Of a stretch of DNA of 64,000 nt, positions 18,760-28,734 are shown in pieces. The notes under the pieces are model-generated. The model had not been told where the DNA came from and did no database searches. It worked only from the letters and a program-made list of their open reading frames with translations. The DNA lies in contig JAIOKI010000002.1 of assembly GCA_028335825.1 (NCBI GenBank), positions 682,001 through 746,000 on the forward strand. Direction: 5' to 3'. The stretch comes from Nosema muscidifuracis (Eukaryota; Microsporidia; Nosematidae). Each line of letters starts with the position of its first letter. Within the stretch, counting starts at the first letter, position 1. Made by a program: the position numbers and the translations under genes.

Positions 18760-21480
18760 ATGTACTTCTACTGTTACAATGCTAGTACATATTTACCAGA
18801 TACAATATATCTTTATGGAAGAATTCTTTATACAGAAGATTTAAATTATTTAGAAGAATGTAAAAGTAAACAGACTAAACTTACTATTTATCCAGTAAAC
18901 TCACCTTTAATAGCTGTATATAATGGTTATTCACCTAATATAGAATCTCTTAAAAAAGATTTAATAGATTATTTTAATGAAATGATTTTTTTAGAAGAAG
19001 ATATTAGAAATAATATTTTTTATGAAGATTTAGAAAAAGAAAATGTTGTTATTAGATTTCTACCAAAAAATCAGAAAAATATAAATAATTTTGAAAGTAA
19101 ATTTTGTGAAAAAATTTTTTATGAATTTGCGAATCCAATGGAAACTTTTTTAATTAGTAAAAAGATAAAAATGCCTTGTGTATTAAAAATTAAATCATCG
19201 AAAACATTTTTAAAGATTGAAGATATCGAAGAAGTTATTCGTACAAATATGCCAAAATTAAATTATGCATCTTTTGATGTACAACAAGTTAATCAAGAAA
19301 TTATTTCTTATGGAATTTGTATTAATGGATCGAAATATTACAGTGGAATGATAAATGATGATAAAAAATATCAAGAAATTAATGATGAAAAAATTAATAA
19401 TAAAAGATGTCAAGTAGAAGTTAATGATGAAAAAATTACTAATAAAAGATGTCAAGTAGAAGTTAATAATAAAAAATATCAAGAAATTACTAATAAAAGT
19501 CAAGAAATATTTAATGATTATTCAAATTTATATAGAAGAATTGAACAAATTCTTTTAAATGAAGATATTGATTGTGTAATTTATTTTAATGTACATGGTA
19601 ATTTGTTAAAATTATTTACTAAATTTATTATTTGTGATATTTATATGTTTGCTGTTGGAAATATAAAATGTAGAGATTTTTCTATAGAAGAACTTTGTAG
19701 ATACTATAAAATACCAGTAGAAAATTTAAAAAATCATATTACAGTTTCTAAATTAATTTATGAAATTTTTTTAAAATCTGATGCTCTTCTATTAGCTAAA
19801 GAGTTATCAGAATTATCAGGATATACTTTAAATAAAGTATTAAATAATAACAGAGCTCAAGTTATAGAATATGCACTTTTTCATGATCTTTATGATAAAA
19901 AATATTTATTACCACCTGAAATAAAACAAGAATCTCAAAAATATATGGGAGGTCTAGTATTTGAACCAAAAAAAGATTGTTATGAAAATTTAGTAATTTT
20001 ATTAGATTTTAATTCTCTTTATCCATCTATAATACAAGAATATAATGTTTGTTTTTCTAATATTTTTAAATCTGATGAGAAAGGCGTATTGCCAAAAATT
20101 TTATCAAATCTTGTACAAAGAAGAAAAGCTGTAAAAAAATTAATGAGTGAATCTAAAGATCCAAAAATTTATAATACGAGACAACTTGCATTAAAAATTC
20201 TTGCTAATAGTATATATGGATGTCTTGGATATCCAAATAGTAGATTTTGTAATTATAAAATGGCATCTTTTATTACAGAAAAAGGTAGAGAAATTTTAAC
20301 AGATACTAAAAATATAATAGAAGAAAAACTTAAATTAAAAGTTATTTATGGAGACACAGATTCAATAATGATTAATACTGAATTATCATATTCTATTGAT
20401 AATATTAAAAAATCTAAAGATATTTCAAAACAAGTAATTAATTTAATAAATTCAAAATACAAGCATATCGAATTAGATCTCGAAAAAATATTTATAAAAT
20501 TATATTTATACGCTAAGAAAAAATATGCAGGTAAATATTTAGATAAAGATAATGAACTTAGAGAAGAATATAAAGGAATTGATACTGTAAGACGTAACGT
20601 ATCTTTAGCTACAATAGATATTCTTAATAAAGTACTGACAATTTTGTTAGATGATTCTGATCAAGAAAAAAGTAAAAAAAACTTATTTATATTATTAGCA
20701 GAAGAGTATGAAAAATTAAAGATTAGAGATACTAAAGATTTTGTTATAAGTAATGTTCTATCTAAACCTTTAGATAAATATTCTTCTAATGTTCCACTTC
20801 CTTTTGTACAACTTTGTTTTAGATTAAAAGAAAAAGGAAAAATATTTAGAAATGGAGATGTTGTATCTTATGTTATAGGAAAATCTAATAATAATGATCC
20901 ATTTTATAAAAGAGCATTTCTTTTATCAGAAGATTTTATATTAGATATTGATTATTACATAACTCAAGAAATTTTACCATCACTTAATAGAATATTATCT
21001 TTAACTAAATATGCGACTTTAGAAAAACTTTATAAAATTTTTAATGTACCGTTAAGTAAGACGTACTCAATAAAAAGTCATAAATTTAAAACAGAATGTT
21101 GTGATTTTTTACAGTATCCTTCTAAAGAATGTAAAAAATGTAATAAAATTATAGATGAAGATTTTTATCTTTACAAGGTACAACAAATGATTCGTAAAGA
21201 AATCAGTGATTTGTATAATATTAAGTTAATATGTAAAGATTGTAACGTTTCGTACGATGGAATATATTTAAATTGCAGGTTTTGTTTAGCAGAGTTGAAA
21301 TATGAAATTAAGAATTATGAGTTTGATACTTTTTTGGATGAATTGTTAGTAAGTTTTAATGATATTGGGTATACAAAAGTATCAGATTATATTAATTTAC
21401 ATTTAAATATGTCAGAGTTTAGAGTATTTGATATTTCTGTATATTTTAAGGATGCCATTGAGTCTTATTTAAGTAAATAA
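18760..21480 (+). CDS. POL1: DNA polymerase alpha catalytic subunit
   Basis: 906 residues from the ATG at 18760, which has ATCCCTGAA directly before it. It is a family B polymerase: motif A DFNSLYPSI (about 416-424), the motif B region LALKILANSIYGCLGY, and motif C YGDTDS (530-535). KGIDTVRRN and the two C-terminal cysteine clusters (CKKC...; CKDC...CRFC) are of the Pol alpha type, the latter being the zinc and primase/B-subunit binding region. It starts at FYCYNAS, so the long N-terminal extension of yeast Pol1 is missing (1468 residues in yeast). About 19370-19505 encodes a low-complexity insertion (EINDEKINNKRCQVEV repeats) in the inactive exonuclease region. Confidence 0.94.
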   Translation: MYFYCYNASTYLPDTIYLYGRILYTEDLNYLEECKSKQTKLTIYPVNSPLIAVYNGYSPNIESLKKDLIDYFNEMIFLEEDIRNNIFYEDLEKENVVIRFLPKNQKNINNFESKFCEKIFYEFANPMETFLISKKIKMPCVLKIKSSKTFLKIEDIEEVIRTNMPKLNYASFDVQQVNQEIISYGICINGSKYYSGMINDDKKYQEINDEKINNKRCQVEVNDEKITNKRCQVEVNNKKYQEITNKSQEIFNDYSNLYRRIEQILLNEDIDCVIYFNVHGNLLKLFTKFIICDIYMFAVGNIKCRDFSIEELCRYYKIPVENLKNHITVSKLIYEIFLKSDALLLAKELSELSGYTLNKVLNNNRAQVIEYALFHDLYDKKYLLPPEIKQESQKYMGGLVFEPKKDCYENLVILLDFNSLYPSIIQEYNVCFSNIFKSDEKGVLPKILSNLVQRRKAVKKLMSESKDPKIYNTRQLALKILANSIYGCLGYPNSRFCNYKMASFITEKGREILTDTKNIIEEKLKLKVIYGDTDSIMINTELSYSIDNIKKSKDISKQVINLINSKYKHIELDLEKIFIKLYLYAKKKYAGKYLDKDNELREEYKGIDTVRRNVSLATIDILNKVLTILLDDSDQEKSKKNLFILLAEEYEKLKIRDTKDFVISNVLSKPLDKYSSNVPLPFVQLCFRLKEKGKIFRNGDVVSYVIGKSNNNDPFYKRAFLLSEDFILDIDYYITQEILPSLNRILSLTKYATLEKLYKIFNVPLSKTYSIKSHKFKTECCDFLQYPSKECKKCNKIIDEDFYLYKVQQMIRKEISDLYNIKLICKDCNVSYDGIYLNCRFCLAELKYEIKNYEFDTFLDELLVSFNDIGYTKVSDYINLHLNMSEFRVFDISVYFKDAIESYLSK

Positions 21481-21707
21481 AAATATTTCATTACTTTATA
21501 TTTTAGTTTATATTTTATTACTTTATATTTTATCATATATTTCGTTATATATTTTATTAGTTTATATTTCGTTATATACTTTATTAGTTTATTAGCTTAT
21601 AAGTTTATAAGTTGATATTTCGTTATATATTTTAGTTTATATTTTATCATATATTTTATTAAATATTTTATTATACATTTCGTTATATATTTTAATAAAT
21701 TAATTTA
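21481..21707. repeat. Short-period AT repeat between POL1 and AsnA
   Basis: Irregular repeats of TTTATATTTCGTTATATATT and related words fill the gap between the two convergent stops. Nothing else is seen. Confidence 0.7.
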
Positions 21708-22724
21708 TTATAAAAGATTAATATTCCTTTCTTTAGCATATTTCTTAGTATTTTCATCCCATTCTGATACTTGTACTTCTCCAATATGGAACTTATCCAT
21801 TAAAAACATGCAAATTCTTGATTGTCCTATTCCTCCACCAATTGTAAAAGGAAGTTCACCTGAGATAATTTTAGAATGGAACATAAGATTTTTTTTATCA
21901 TTAAAGTTAGATTCTTCTAATTGTTTTAATAAAGATTCTTTACTAACACGTATTCCCATAGAAGATAATTCAAAAGGAATGTCTAACAACTTGTTGTACA
22001 CAATAATATCTCCATTAAGCTCCCAATCATCATAATCTGGAGATCTGTCTCCATGTTTCTTACCTGATTTTAATAATCCTCCTATTTTCATTATAAAAAC
22101 AGCTTTGTGTTTTTTAACACATTCGTATTCTCTTTCTTCAGGACACATCTCTGGATATTCATCCTCCAAATCTTGTGAGTATACGAACTGAATATCTTCT
22201 GGTAACTTCTCAGTAAGAAATGAATATTCTTGTCTGATAGACAAGTCAGTTTCTTTTAATGCCTTATAAATACATTTAACTGTATCTTTAAGATAATCAA
22301 TAGTCCTGTCTTCTTCTTTAATTACTTTTTCCCAGTCCCATTGATCGACATAGTAAGAATGAATATTTGATAAATCTTCATCTATTCTTAATGCATTCAT
22401 ATTGGTATACAATCCAGTGTAATAGTCGAACTTATATTTATGTAAAGCATATCTCTTCCATTTAGCTAGCGATTGAACTACTGTACAAGTAGTACCACAT
22501 TTGAGAGGAACTTGAACTTTTTTCTCTACACCATTTAAATCATCATTGAGTCCAGTAATTTCATCTATAATTAAAGGTGCAGATACCCTACGAAGATTTA
22601 AGTTCTTACATAGATTGTCTTGAAATAAAGTTCGTACTTTAGTTATCATATCTTCAGTATCTTTAATAGTCAATTTAGAAGTACTTGGTTTAATTTTATC
22701 AAACTTATCAGAATAAAATGACAT
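21708..22724 (-). CDS. asnA: Aspartate-ammonia ligase, bacterial-type AsnA
   Basis: 338 residues. It converts aspartate and ammonia to asparagine with ATP. It matches E. coli AsnA (330 residues) throughout: QSLAKWKRYALHKYKF, GLYTNMNALRIDEDLSNIHS, YYVDQWDWEKVI, APDYDDW-like SPDYDDWELNGDI, FELSSMGIRVSKESLLKQLE and the class II aaRS-like motif FTIGGGIGQSRICMFLM near the C-terminus. Fungi normally use the glutamine-dependent AsnB type, so this ammonia-dependent enzyme points to transfer from bacteria in an ancestor. Its base composition and codon use now match its neighbours and the start has TTACCCCATTAAATG, so it is fully domesticated. Confidence 0.95.
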   Translation of the reverse strand: MSFYSDKFDKIKPSTSKLTIKDTEDMITKVRTLFQDNLCKNLNLRRVSAPLIIDEITGLNDDLNGVEKKVQVPLKCGTTCTVVQSLAKWKRYALHKYKFDYYTGLYTNMNALRIDEDLSNIHSYYVDQWDWEKVIKEEDRTIDYLKDTVKCIYKALKETDLSIRQEYSFLTEKLPEDIQFVYSQDLEDEYPEMCPEEREYECVKKHKAVFIMKIGGLLKSGKKHGDRSPDYDDWELNGDIIVYNKLLDIPFELSSMGIRVSKESLLKQLEESNFNDKKNLMFHSKIISGELPFTIGGGIGQSRICMFLMDKFHIGEVQVSEWDENTKKYAKERNINLL

Positions 22725-23633
22725 TTAATGGGGTAAAAAATTTTATTATTAAGAAATTAAGTAGTTTTTTTTATTTAAATTACAATGTTTTGTTATTAGA
22801 AAATTTGAGTGATTTTTTAAATATTAATTACAATGTTTTTTTAATATAAATTACAATGTTTTGTTATGATTTTTTAATTAAAGAATTTCAAAAATATTAA
22901 TTATAGATAGAGTTTTATAACTTATCAATAATTTACTATTTAAATATAATTGAGATTGTTTATAACTTATCAATAATTTACTATTTAAATATAATTGAGA
23001 TTTTTTATAACTTATCAATTATCTACTATTTAAAGATTTTTTAGTTGAGATTTTTTTTATTAAATAATTCTTATGTTTGTTAGGAATTTTTTTATATTTT
23101 CTTGAATAGAATAAATGAATTAAATATCAAATTAAAATAAATAGTGGATTTTGTAATATTTATAATTTAACATTATATATTCAAATTTATATGTTATAAT
23201 TAAAAATACATTCTTAGATGTTTAAATATTTATAAAGAAATTATTCAAATGTTTAATAATGAAATTTTAAAAAAATCTATTTATTTAAAATTCTGATGTC
23301 AAATATATCAATAAGTCAAATTTTAAATTCATTTGACACTTCTTAAAAAAATATACTTAAATAAATCGAAGTAGTCATAAAATTTAATATATTATTAAAT
23401 AAAAAAATATTTAGTGTTACGTAACACTAAAGATTTTTTTTTCTGTTCTTTAATTAAAATATTTTGGAATATTTAATTTGTTTTTTTACGATATAACATA
23501 ATATTTCGTATTTATTATTATAATCCAATAATAATTAATTATCTTCCAATTGACAAATTAATTTTAATTTAATATAACCAATAAAATAACAAATCATAAA
23601 AATATTCTAAAAAAAACTAAATGATGATAAATA
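22725..23633. other. 0.9 kb intergenic region with 45-base repeats
   Basis: From about 22905 to 23035 there are three copies of a roughly 45-base unit (TTATAACTTATCAATAATTT and ACTATTTAAATATAATTGAG). The rest is unique AT-rich DNA holding a 22-base perfect palindrome at 23410-23431. No gene is found. Confidence 0.7.
23410..23431. promoter_or_regulatory. 22-base perfect palindrome
   Basis: TTTAGTGTTAC followed immediately by its exact reverse complement, with no spacer, then AGA and a run of T. It lies about 200 bases upstream of the ARL8-like gene. It could be a dimeric protein site or a hairpin; neither is shown. Confidence 0.5.
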
Positions 23634-24224
23634 ATGAGTACAATATGTGAAAGAATAAAACATTTATTATCGGATATATACAAGAAATTATTTATAACAG
23701 AATTTAGAATACTTGTACTAGGTCTTAATGGATCATCTAAATCTTCTATAATAGATATTGTATTTAAAGATAGATATATAAAACATACTAGCAATAGTGA
23801 AGTTACAGTAAATGAGTATATAAGTAATGACATAAAGTTCTTAGTTTATGATATTAAAGGAGATAGAAAGTATAGAAGAAAATGGGACTACATGTATAGA
23901 AAATGTGATGTACTTCTTTATTGTGTAGACTTGAGTGCGACAGAAGAAGTTTGGGAAGAAAGTAAATACGAATTACAACAATTATTACGTAGAAATAGTA
24001 TGAAGAAGAGGAATATGCTTGTTTTGGGTACTAAAAATGATAAAGGACGAGCTAAAGAAATTTCTGATATGATAATTGCTTTAGGTCTTATTTCTATTAT
24101 AGATATAGAAATAGCTTGTATTTCTGTATCAGCTAAAGATTATACGAATGTTGATCTTGTAAAACCTTGGTTGATAGAACAATACCAGATAAAACATATG
24201 AATTCAAAATTAAAATTGTTTTAA
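23634..24224 (+). CDS. ARL8-like small GTPase
   Basis: 196 residues of the Arf/Arl fold. An N-terminal amphipathic helix (LLSDIYKKLF) is followed by P-loop GLNGSSKS (about 30-37), switch II YDIKGDRKYRRKWDYMYRKCD, LYCVD, and a G4-like LVLGTKNDKGRA. The block from NMLVLGTKND to VSAKDYTNVDLVKPWLIEQ follows Arl8 closely (VLVLGNKRDL...SISCKEKDNIDITLQWLI). Arl8 recruits lysosomes or late endosomes to motors. Two oddities: the P-loop reads SSKSS instead of AGKTT, and the catalytic Gln of the D-x-G-G-Q motif is Asp (KGD), so GTP hydrolysis is probably slow or altered. There is no N-terminal glycine for myristoylation, as in Arl8. Confidence 0.72.
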   Translation: MSTICERIKHLLSDIYKKLFITEFRILVLGLNGSSKSSIIDIVFKDRYIKHTSNSEVTVNEYISNDIKFLVYDIKGDRKYRRKWDYMYRKCDVLLYCVDLSATEEVWEESKYELQQLLRRNSMKKRNMLVLGTKNDKGRAKEISDMIIALGLISIIDIEIACISVSAKDYTNVDLVKPWLIEQYQIKHMNSKLKLF

Positions 24225-24676
24225 AAATATGAGAATTATTTTAATTTAAATACTTTATTTCCAGGGTATTTTTTTATTAAAGGTGTTGTATTTCAAAATA
24301 TTATTTATTAAAGATGTTGTTTTTCAAAATATTATATTTTATTAAATTGTTGTATTTCCAAGGGTATTTTTCTATTAAAGATGTTGTTTTTCAAAATATT
24401 ATTTTTAATTTGAATACTTTATTTCCAAGTTATAATTTTTTATTAAAGATGTTGTATTTCAAAATATTTTTTTTAATTTAAATACTTTATTTCCAAGGGT
24501 ATTTTTCTATTAAAGATTTTGTATTTCTAAAGTTATTATATTTTTAAGTTAATTGTTGTATTTCCAAGTATAATTTTTATATTTAATTATTGTATTTCAA
24601 AATATTTATTTTTAATTTCATTTTTTTTCTATAAATAAAAATATTTTGCATAAAATATAAACGTTTACCCCAATTA
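24225..24676. repeat. Intergenic repeat, about 60-65-base unit
   Basis: Five or six imperfect copies of a unit containing TATTTCCAAGGGTATTTTTC and TATTAAAGATGTTGTATTTC fill 24240-24620. TTTACCCCAATTAATG at the end belongs to the next gene. Confidence 0.8.
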
Positions 24677-25549
24677 ATGAAAAAAGCTTATCAAGGAGAA
24701 ATATTAAAACTAAATACAATTGAAGATTACGATTATATAAATATAAACAACATAAAAATAAAAAAACAAGATACATATTTTATACCTCTAAAATTAGAAA
24801 AAATACAAGATTATGACAATTTTATAAAATATGAACCTGTCATTCAAAATAAACTTGTAATAAATTATATTAAATCTATAAAACATAAGGATAATTTAGG
24901 AATCCTTAAATATAGAGAATTTTGTGATGTAGAAGTTTTAAAAGATGATATTTTATTTTATGAAGTATTTGATCTAGTAAATCCTTTTAAATTTACTGAA
25001 TATTTTGATGGAACATATATTTATATAAAATTTGAGGATGTTAAGATTCAATTCGAAATTTTTTCTAATGGATTAATTGAGAAAATAGGTGAATACTCTT
25101 ATAAGATAGTAGATTTTTATAATAATAATATTTTGTTTAGTGGAAATAATTTTCATTATTCTCATTCTACACAATTTGTTTGTAAATATAAATTTAGTTT
25201 ATCAAAAATAACAAATAAATTACAAGTAAAAATATTTACAAGAAATTTATTGGACAATTATTTAAGAACTAACGATACAAAAAAAGAAGAAATGTTAGAT
25301 TTGATATCAAAATTAAATATTGAAGAATATTCTGACAATTCACTAATTTTTTTTGATTTGGATACTGAAAATCTTATTCATAAATATTTACAAGAAACAA
25401 TATATTTTGTAAAAGGTGTTTTAATATATAATATAACAAAAGAAGAAAATTTTAAATCTTCAATAGATTCTAAAACAATTGAACAAATTGGTGATTCAAT
25501 AATATACGATGGTATGAAAATATCAATAAAATCTGAATTTCTTGTTTAA
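24677..25549 (+). CDS. Hypothetical protein, 290 residues
   Basis: Not recognised. The sequence is alternating polar and hydrophobic with many Ile, Tyr and Phe, suggesting a soluble beta-rich protein. There is no signal peptide, membrane segment, repeat or metal-binding cluster. A central part (FDGTYIYIKFEDVKIQFEIF...FSGNNFHYSHSTQFVCKYKF) looks like successive beta-strands. TTTACCCCAATTAATG at the start strongly supports a transcribed gene. It sits in a housekeeping neighbourhood (ARL8-like, RPC17, RRB1), so it may be a fast-evolving core subunit. Confidence 0.75.
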   Translation: MKKAYQGEILKLNTIEDYDYININNIKIKKQDTYFIPLKLEKIQDYDNFIKYEPVIQNKLVINYIKSIKHKDNLGILKYREFCDVEVLKDDILFYEVFDLVNPFKFTEYFDGTYIYIKFEDVKIQFEIFSNGLIEKIGEYSYKIVDFYNNNILFSGNNFHYSHSTQFVCKYKFSLSKITNKLQVKIFTRNLLDNYLRTNDTKKEEMLDLISKLNIEEYSDNSLIFFDLDTENLIHKYLQETIYFVKGVLIYNITKEENFKSSIDSKTIEQIGDSIIYDGMKISIKSEFLV

Positions 25550-25922
25550 AAAAAATAAATAGAATGTAATTAATTATGGAAATTAAATCAAATATGAATT
25601 TGAAACTAGTTTTTTAAATACATAATATAAGATTAGTACAAAAATTATTATAATATAAGATTAATACAAAGATCATTAAATATAAGATTAATACAAAGAT
25701 CATTAAATATAAATTCAAAAATAATTTTCTACATAGAAAGATCATCAAATATTAGATTAGTACAAAGATCAACACATAAATTTCTGTCATTAATCAAAAT
25801 ATATAGAAAGATCATTAAATATAAATTTAAAAATAATTTTATATAGAAAGATTATTAATTTAAATATATAGAAAGATAATTAAATATAAATTTCTATTTA
25901 AATATCAGTTAGGGTTACCCAT
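25550..25922. repeat. Intergenic repeat of ATATAGAAAGATCATTAAAT type
   Basis: Imperfect copies of about 30 bases (AAGATTAATACAAAGATCAT, later TATATAGAAAGATCATTAAA) fill 25625-25890. No gene is seen. Confidence 0.75.
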
Positions 25923-26213
25923 ATGAAAATTTTAAAAAAGAATATTAGATTTTTAACTAATCAAGAAATGAAAAATATTTTAGAAAACGAATCAAACAAG
26001 TTTACAGAAGATATTAAATTATTCTGTAGAAATACAAATAATGTAGATAATCTTAGAATATTATTAAAAGAAAAAGGTCTTGCTGAATTTGAAATTATAC
26101 AGTTAATTAATTTAAATCCTAAGCAAATTCTTGATTTACAATTAATTATAGAAGAAATGGAAGAAAGATACACTGAAAATGAACTCAACGAAATATTAAA
26201 AATGTTTTATTAA
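25923..26213 (+). CDS. RPC17: RNA polymerase III subunit RPC17/RPC9
   Basis: 96 residues of the HRDC-like Rpb4 family. RFLTNQEMKNILENE parallels the N-terminal L-x-N-x-E-V of the Pol III member. The diagnostic C-terminal block LAEFEIIQLINLNPKQILDLQLIIEEMEERYTENEL fits human RPC9 ([34 protein letters not shown]) better than Rpb4. It pairs with RPC25 in the Pol III stalk that opens promoters of tRNA and 5S genes. The internal variable part of the human protein is gone. TTACCCATATG marks the start. RRB1 follows after 41 bases on the same strand. Confidence 0.8.
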   Translation: MKILKKNIRFLTNQEMKNILENESNKFTEDIKLFCRNTNNVDNLRILLKEKGLAEFEIIQLINLNPKQILDLQLIIEEMEERYTENELNEILKMFY

Positions 26214-26254
26214 ATTATAAAAATCTGAATAATTTTTTTATTTTTTTTTCGTCC

Positions 26255-27253
26255 ATGGATAAATTTAACGAAATTGAAGATATTTCTGAAGAAGATATTG
26301 GAAATTTAGATGAAGTAGAAACAGTTACTTACACACCAACAGGTGAAGAAGATGATCTTGAATGCTGTGATGAAGCTTATCATGCACTTGAATATTTTGA
26401 TTTAGACTGGCCATCTCAGACAGTTGCACCATTTCAAAATGATTTTTTATTGGTGGGTACGAATCCAGAAAATGAAAAACCAAAGTTACAGAAATTTGAT
26501 GTTAAAAATATAGCTGAAGAAGATTTTAAAGTATCTGAAAAACAGGTTGATGTTTCATATAACAGAATACGTACTAATAATTTTATAAGTTGTGTATCTG
26601 ACAATATATTTGATGTTTATGATAGTAATTTAGAAAAAATAGATTCCTTATCTTTTGAAGAGGGTGTGGGATATGGATTATGTACTAATGATACATCTTC
26701 TATATTTTCTACTAATAATGGACTGGTACACATCTATACTGATAAAGTAGTAGATAATTTTAAGATACATAATAATTCTATAGAATGTCTTAATATCTAT
26801 GAAAATTTATTATTTTCATGTAGTACTGATAAATCAGTTAAAATTACTGACCTTAGATCTAAAAATCAAATATTTAATAAAAAATGGAATTCTGAGATAA
26901 ATTCAGTAGATTATAATAAAGACAATGTATTTGCTTATGGAGATGATGAAGGTACAATTAGAGTAGTAGATATGAGAAGTCCTGATTCTGAGTTAGGAAT
27001 ATTTTGGCATAAGACTAGTATTTCTATGATTAAATGGAAAGATTCAGATATGTTTTGTAGTGCGAGTGATGAACAGATTTGTATTTTTGATATCACTTTG
27101 GAAGATGAATGGGAATATGAAAAATATTTATTGTTTGTTCACCAAGGTCAGAAATATTATAAAGATATTTGTTTTAATCCTAGAGATAGTAATATGGTAG
27201 TTACAACTTCAGTTGATGGGTTGTGTATGTTCAAGCCAATATCTTTTGATTAA
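26255..27253 (+). CDS. RRB1: WD-repeat ribosome assembly chaperone RRB1/GRWD1
   Basis: 332 residues. The acidic N-terminus leads into AYHALEYFDLDWPSQTVAPF, the Rrb1/GRWD1 (and RbAp48-like) histone-binding-type signature. WD repeats follow, for example SCSTDKSVKITDLRSKNQ and AYGDDEGTIRVVDMRSPDS. The C-terminus LLFVHQGQKYYKDICFNPRDSNMVVTTSVDGLCMFK matches the end of GRWD1. In yeast Rrb1 is the dedicated chaperone of ribosomal protein uL3. It is shorter than the yeast protein (511 residues). TTTCGTCCATGG gives the start; the C-rich motif is weak. Confidence 0.87.
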   Translation: MDKFNEIEDISEEDIGNLDEVETVTYTPTGEEDDLECCDEAYHALEYFDLDWPSQTVAPFQNDFLLVGTNPENEKPKLQKFDVKNIAEEDFKVSEKQVDVSYNRIRTNNFISCVSDNIFDVYDSNLEKIDSLSFEEGVGYGLCTNDTSSIFSTNNGLVHIYTDKVVDNFKIHNNSIECLNIYENLLFSCSTDKSVKITDLRSKNQIFNKKWNSEINSVDYNKDNVFAYGDDEGTIRVVDMRSPDSELGIFWHKTSISMIKWKDSDMFCSASDEQICIFDITLEDEWEYEKYLLFVHQGQKYYKDICFNPRDSNMVVTTSVDGLCMFKPISFD

Positions 27254-27696
27254 AAAATATTAATATTTTACATATTTTTTTATCGTATTTTTAGCAATAT
27301 TTTTATAACATTTTTATAACGTATTTTTAATAATATTTTTTTATCATATTTTTAGCAATATTTTATAACATTATTTTCATCGTATTTTTAGCAATATTTT
27401 TATAGCATTATTTTAACGTATTTTTAATAATATTTTTAGCAATATTTTTATAGCATTATTTTAACGTATTTTTAATAATATTTTTAGCAATATTTTTATT
27501 GTAGATTTATCCTTAACAAAATTATTTAATCATAAACTTTCCTCTCTTATATAAATTTAATGTTTAATTATTTTTTATAAAAGTTATATTAAAAATGGTA
27601 AATTTTCTACCTGTTGGTAAATTTACTATTTAGAAAAATTAATCATTAAAAATTCTTATTTTTGATTCTGTTAAAAAACTTGTATCCCCTAATTTA
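27254..27696. repeat. Intergenic repeat of TTTTTAGCAATATTTTTATA
   Basis: Imperfect tandem copies with units of roughly 50 bases fill 27265-27500 (words AACGTATTTTTAATAATATT and TTTTTAGCAATATTTTTATA). The last 150 bases are unique and end with TATCCCCTAATTTAATG of CBF5. Confidence 0.78.
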
Positions 27697-28734
27697 ATGA
27701 CGAACAATATCGAGAATAACTCGCCATTATTGAAAAATTCTGAAGAAATGATCACTAAAAGTACAGATTACACACCATTGGGATGTGGACATATGCCACA
27801 TTATAGACCACTTGATCAATACATTAATTATGGTGTTATACATATAGATAAAAGTTCGAACCCAAGTTCACATGAAGTCGTTACTTGGGTCAAAAATATT
27901 TTAGAATGTGAGAAAACAGGACATTGTGGAACTTTGGATCCAAAAGTAAGTGGAGTGCTTACTATTTGTCTGAATAGAGCTACAAGATTAACAAAGAGTC
28001 AACAAACACTTGGTAAAGAATATGTTTGTGTAATTGAATTTGAAGAAAAACCAAGTAAGAAAGCTTTTATGAAAGCCACCGAAAAACTTACTGGACTTTT
28101 GTACCAAAGACCACCATTAATGTGCGCTGTAAAAAGAGATCTGAGATTACGAAATATTTACAAAATCGAAGTTTTAGAATTTAGTAAATCTAAGAAACAA
28201 GCACTTTTTAAAGTATCTTGTGAAGCTGGTACATATATAAGAACATTGTGCGTACATATAGGATTATTAATGGGCACACCAGCTAATATGCAAGCTTTAA
28301 GAAGAATAAGAAGTGGATTGACCAATGAGTCAGAGTGTTACACACTTCACGACTTAAAAGATTCGAAATACGTCTACGATACGAAAAAAGACGGAAAATA
28401 TTTGAGAAGGGTAATTCGTCCTCTCGAGGAGATTTTGGTAGATTATCCAAGAATAATGGTTAAAGATAGTTGTATAAATGCTTTGTGTTATGGTGCAAAA
28501 TTAAGTATAACTGGTGTATTGAAATATGATTCAAATATTGATGTTGGTACAGTTATTATAATAATAAGTACTAAGGGAGAAGCTATCTGTTTAGGTGAGG
28601 CTATGGTTAGTAGTTCTGAAATGGGTATTATGGATCATGGATTTGTATCAAAATCAAAGAGAGTCATTATGGAGAAAGATTTGTACCCTAAGAGTTGGGG
28701 AATGAAGAATAAATATGAGATTCTTGAGGAATAA
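27697..28734 (+). CDS. CBF5: H/ACA pseudouridine synthase Cbf5 (dyskerin)
   Basis: 345 residues. The dyskerin-type N-terminus (SHEVVTWVKNILECEKTGHC) leads to the catalytic motif HCGTLDPKVSGVL with Asp81. Then come ATRLTKSQQTLGKEYVC, LLYQRPPLMCAVKR, AGTYIRTLCVHIG, MQALRRIRSG and a C-terminal PUA domain (IMVKDSCINALCYGAKL...GTVIIIISTKGEAICLGEA). It is the catalytic subunit of H/ACA snoRNPs that pseudouridylate rRNA. It lacks the long KKE tail of yeast Cbf5. The start is close to TATCCCCTAATTTAATG. It is one of the less AT-rich genes here, as expected for a highly expressed protein. Confidence 0.96.
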   Translation: MTNNIENNSPLLKNSEEMITKSTDYTPLGCGHMPHYRPLDQYINYGVIHIDKSSNPSSHEVVTWVKNILECEKTGHCGTLDPKVSGVLTICLNRATRLTKSQQTLGKEYVCVIEFEEKPSKKAFMKATEKLTGLLYQRPPLMCAVKRDLRLRNIYKIEVLEFSKSKKQALFKVSCEAGTYIRTLCVHIGLLMGTPANMQALRRIRSGLTNESECYTLHDLKDSKYVYDTKKDGKYLRRVIRPLEEILVDYPRIMVKDSCINALCYGAKLSITGVLKYDSNIDVGTVIIIISTKGEAICLGEAMVSSSEMGIMDHGFVSKSKRVIMEKDLYPKSWGMKNKYEILEE

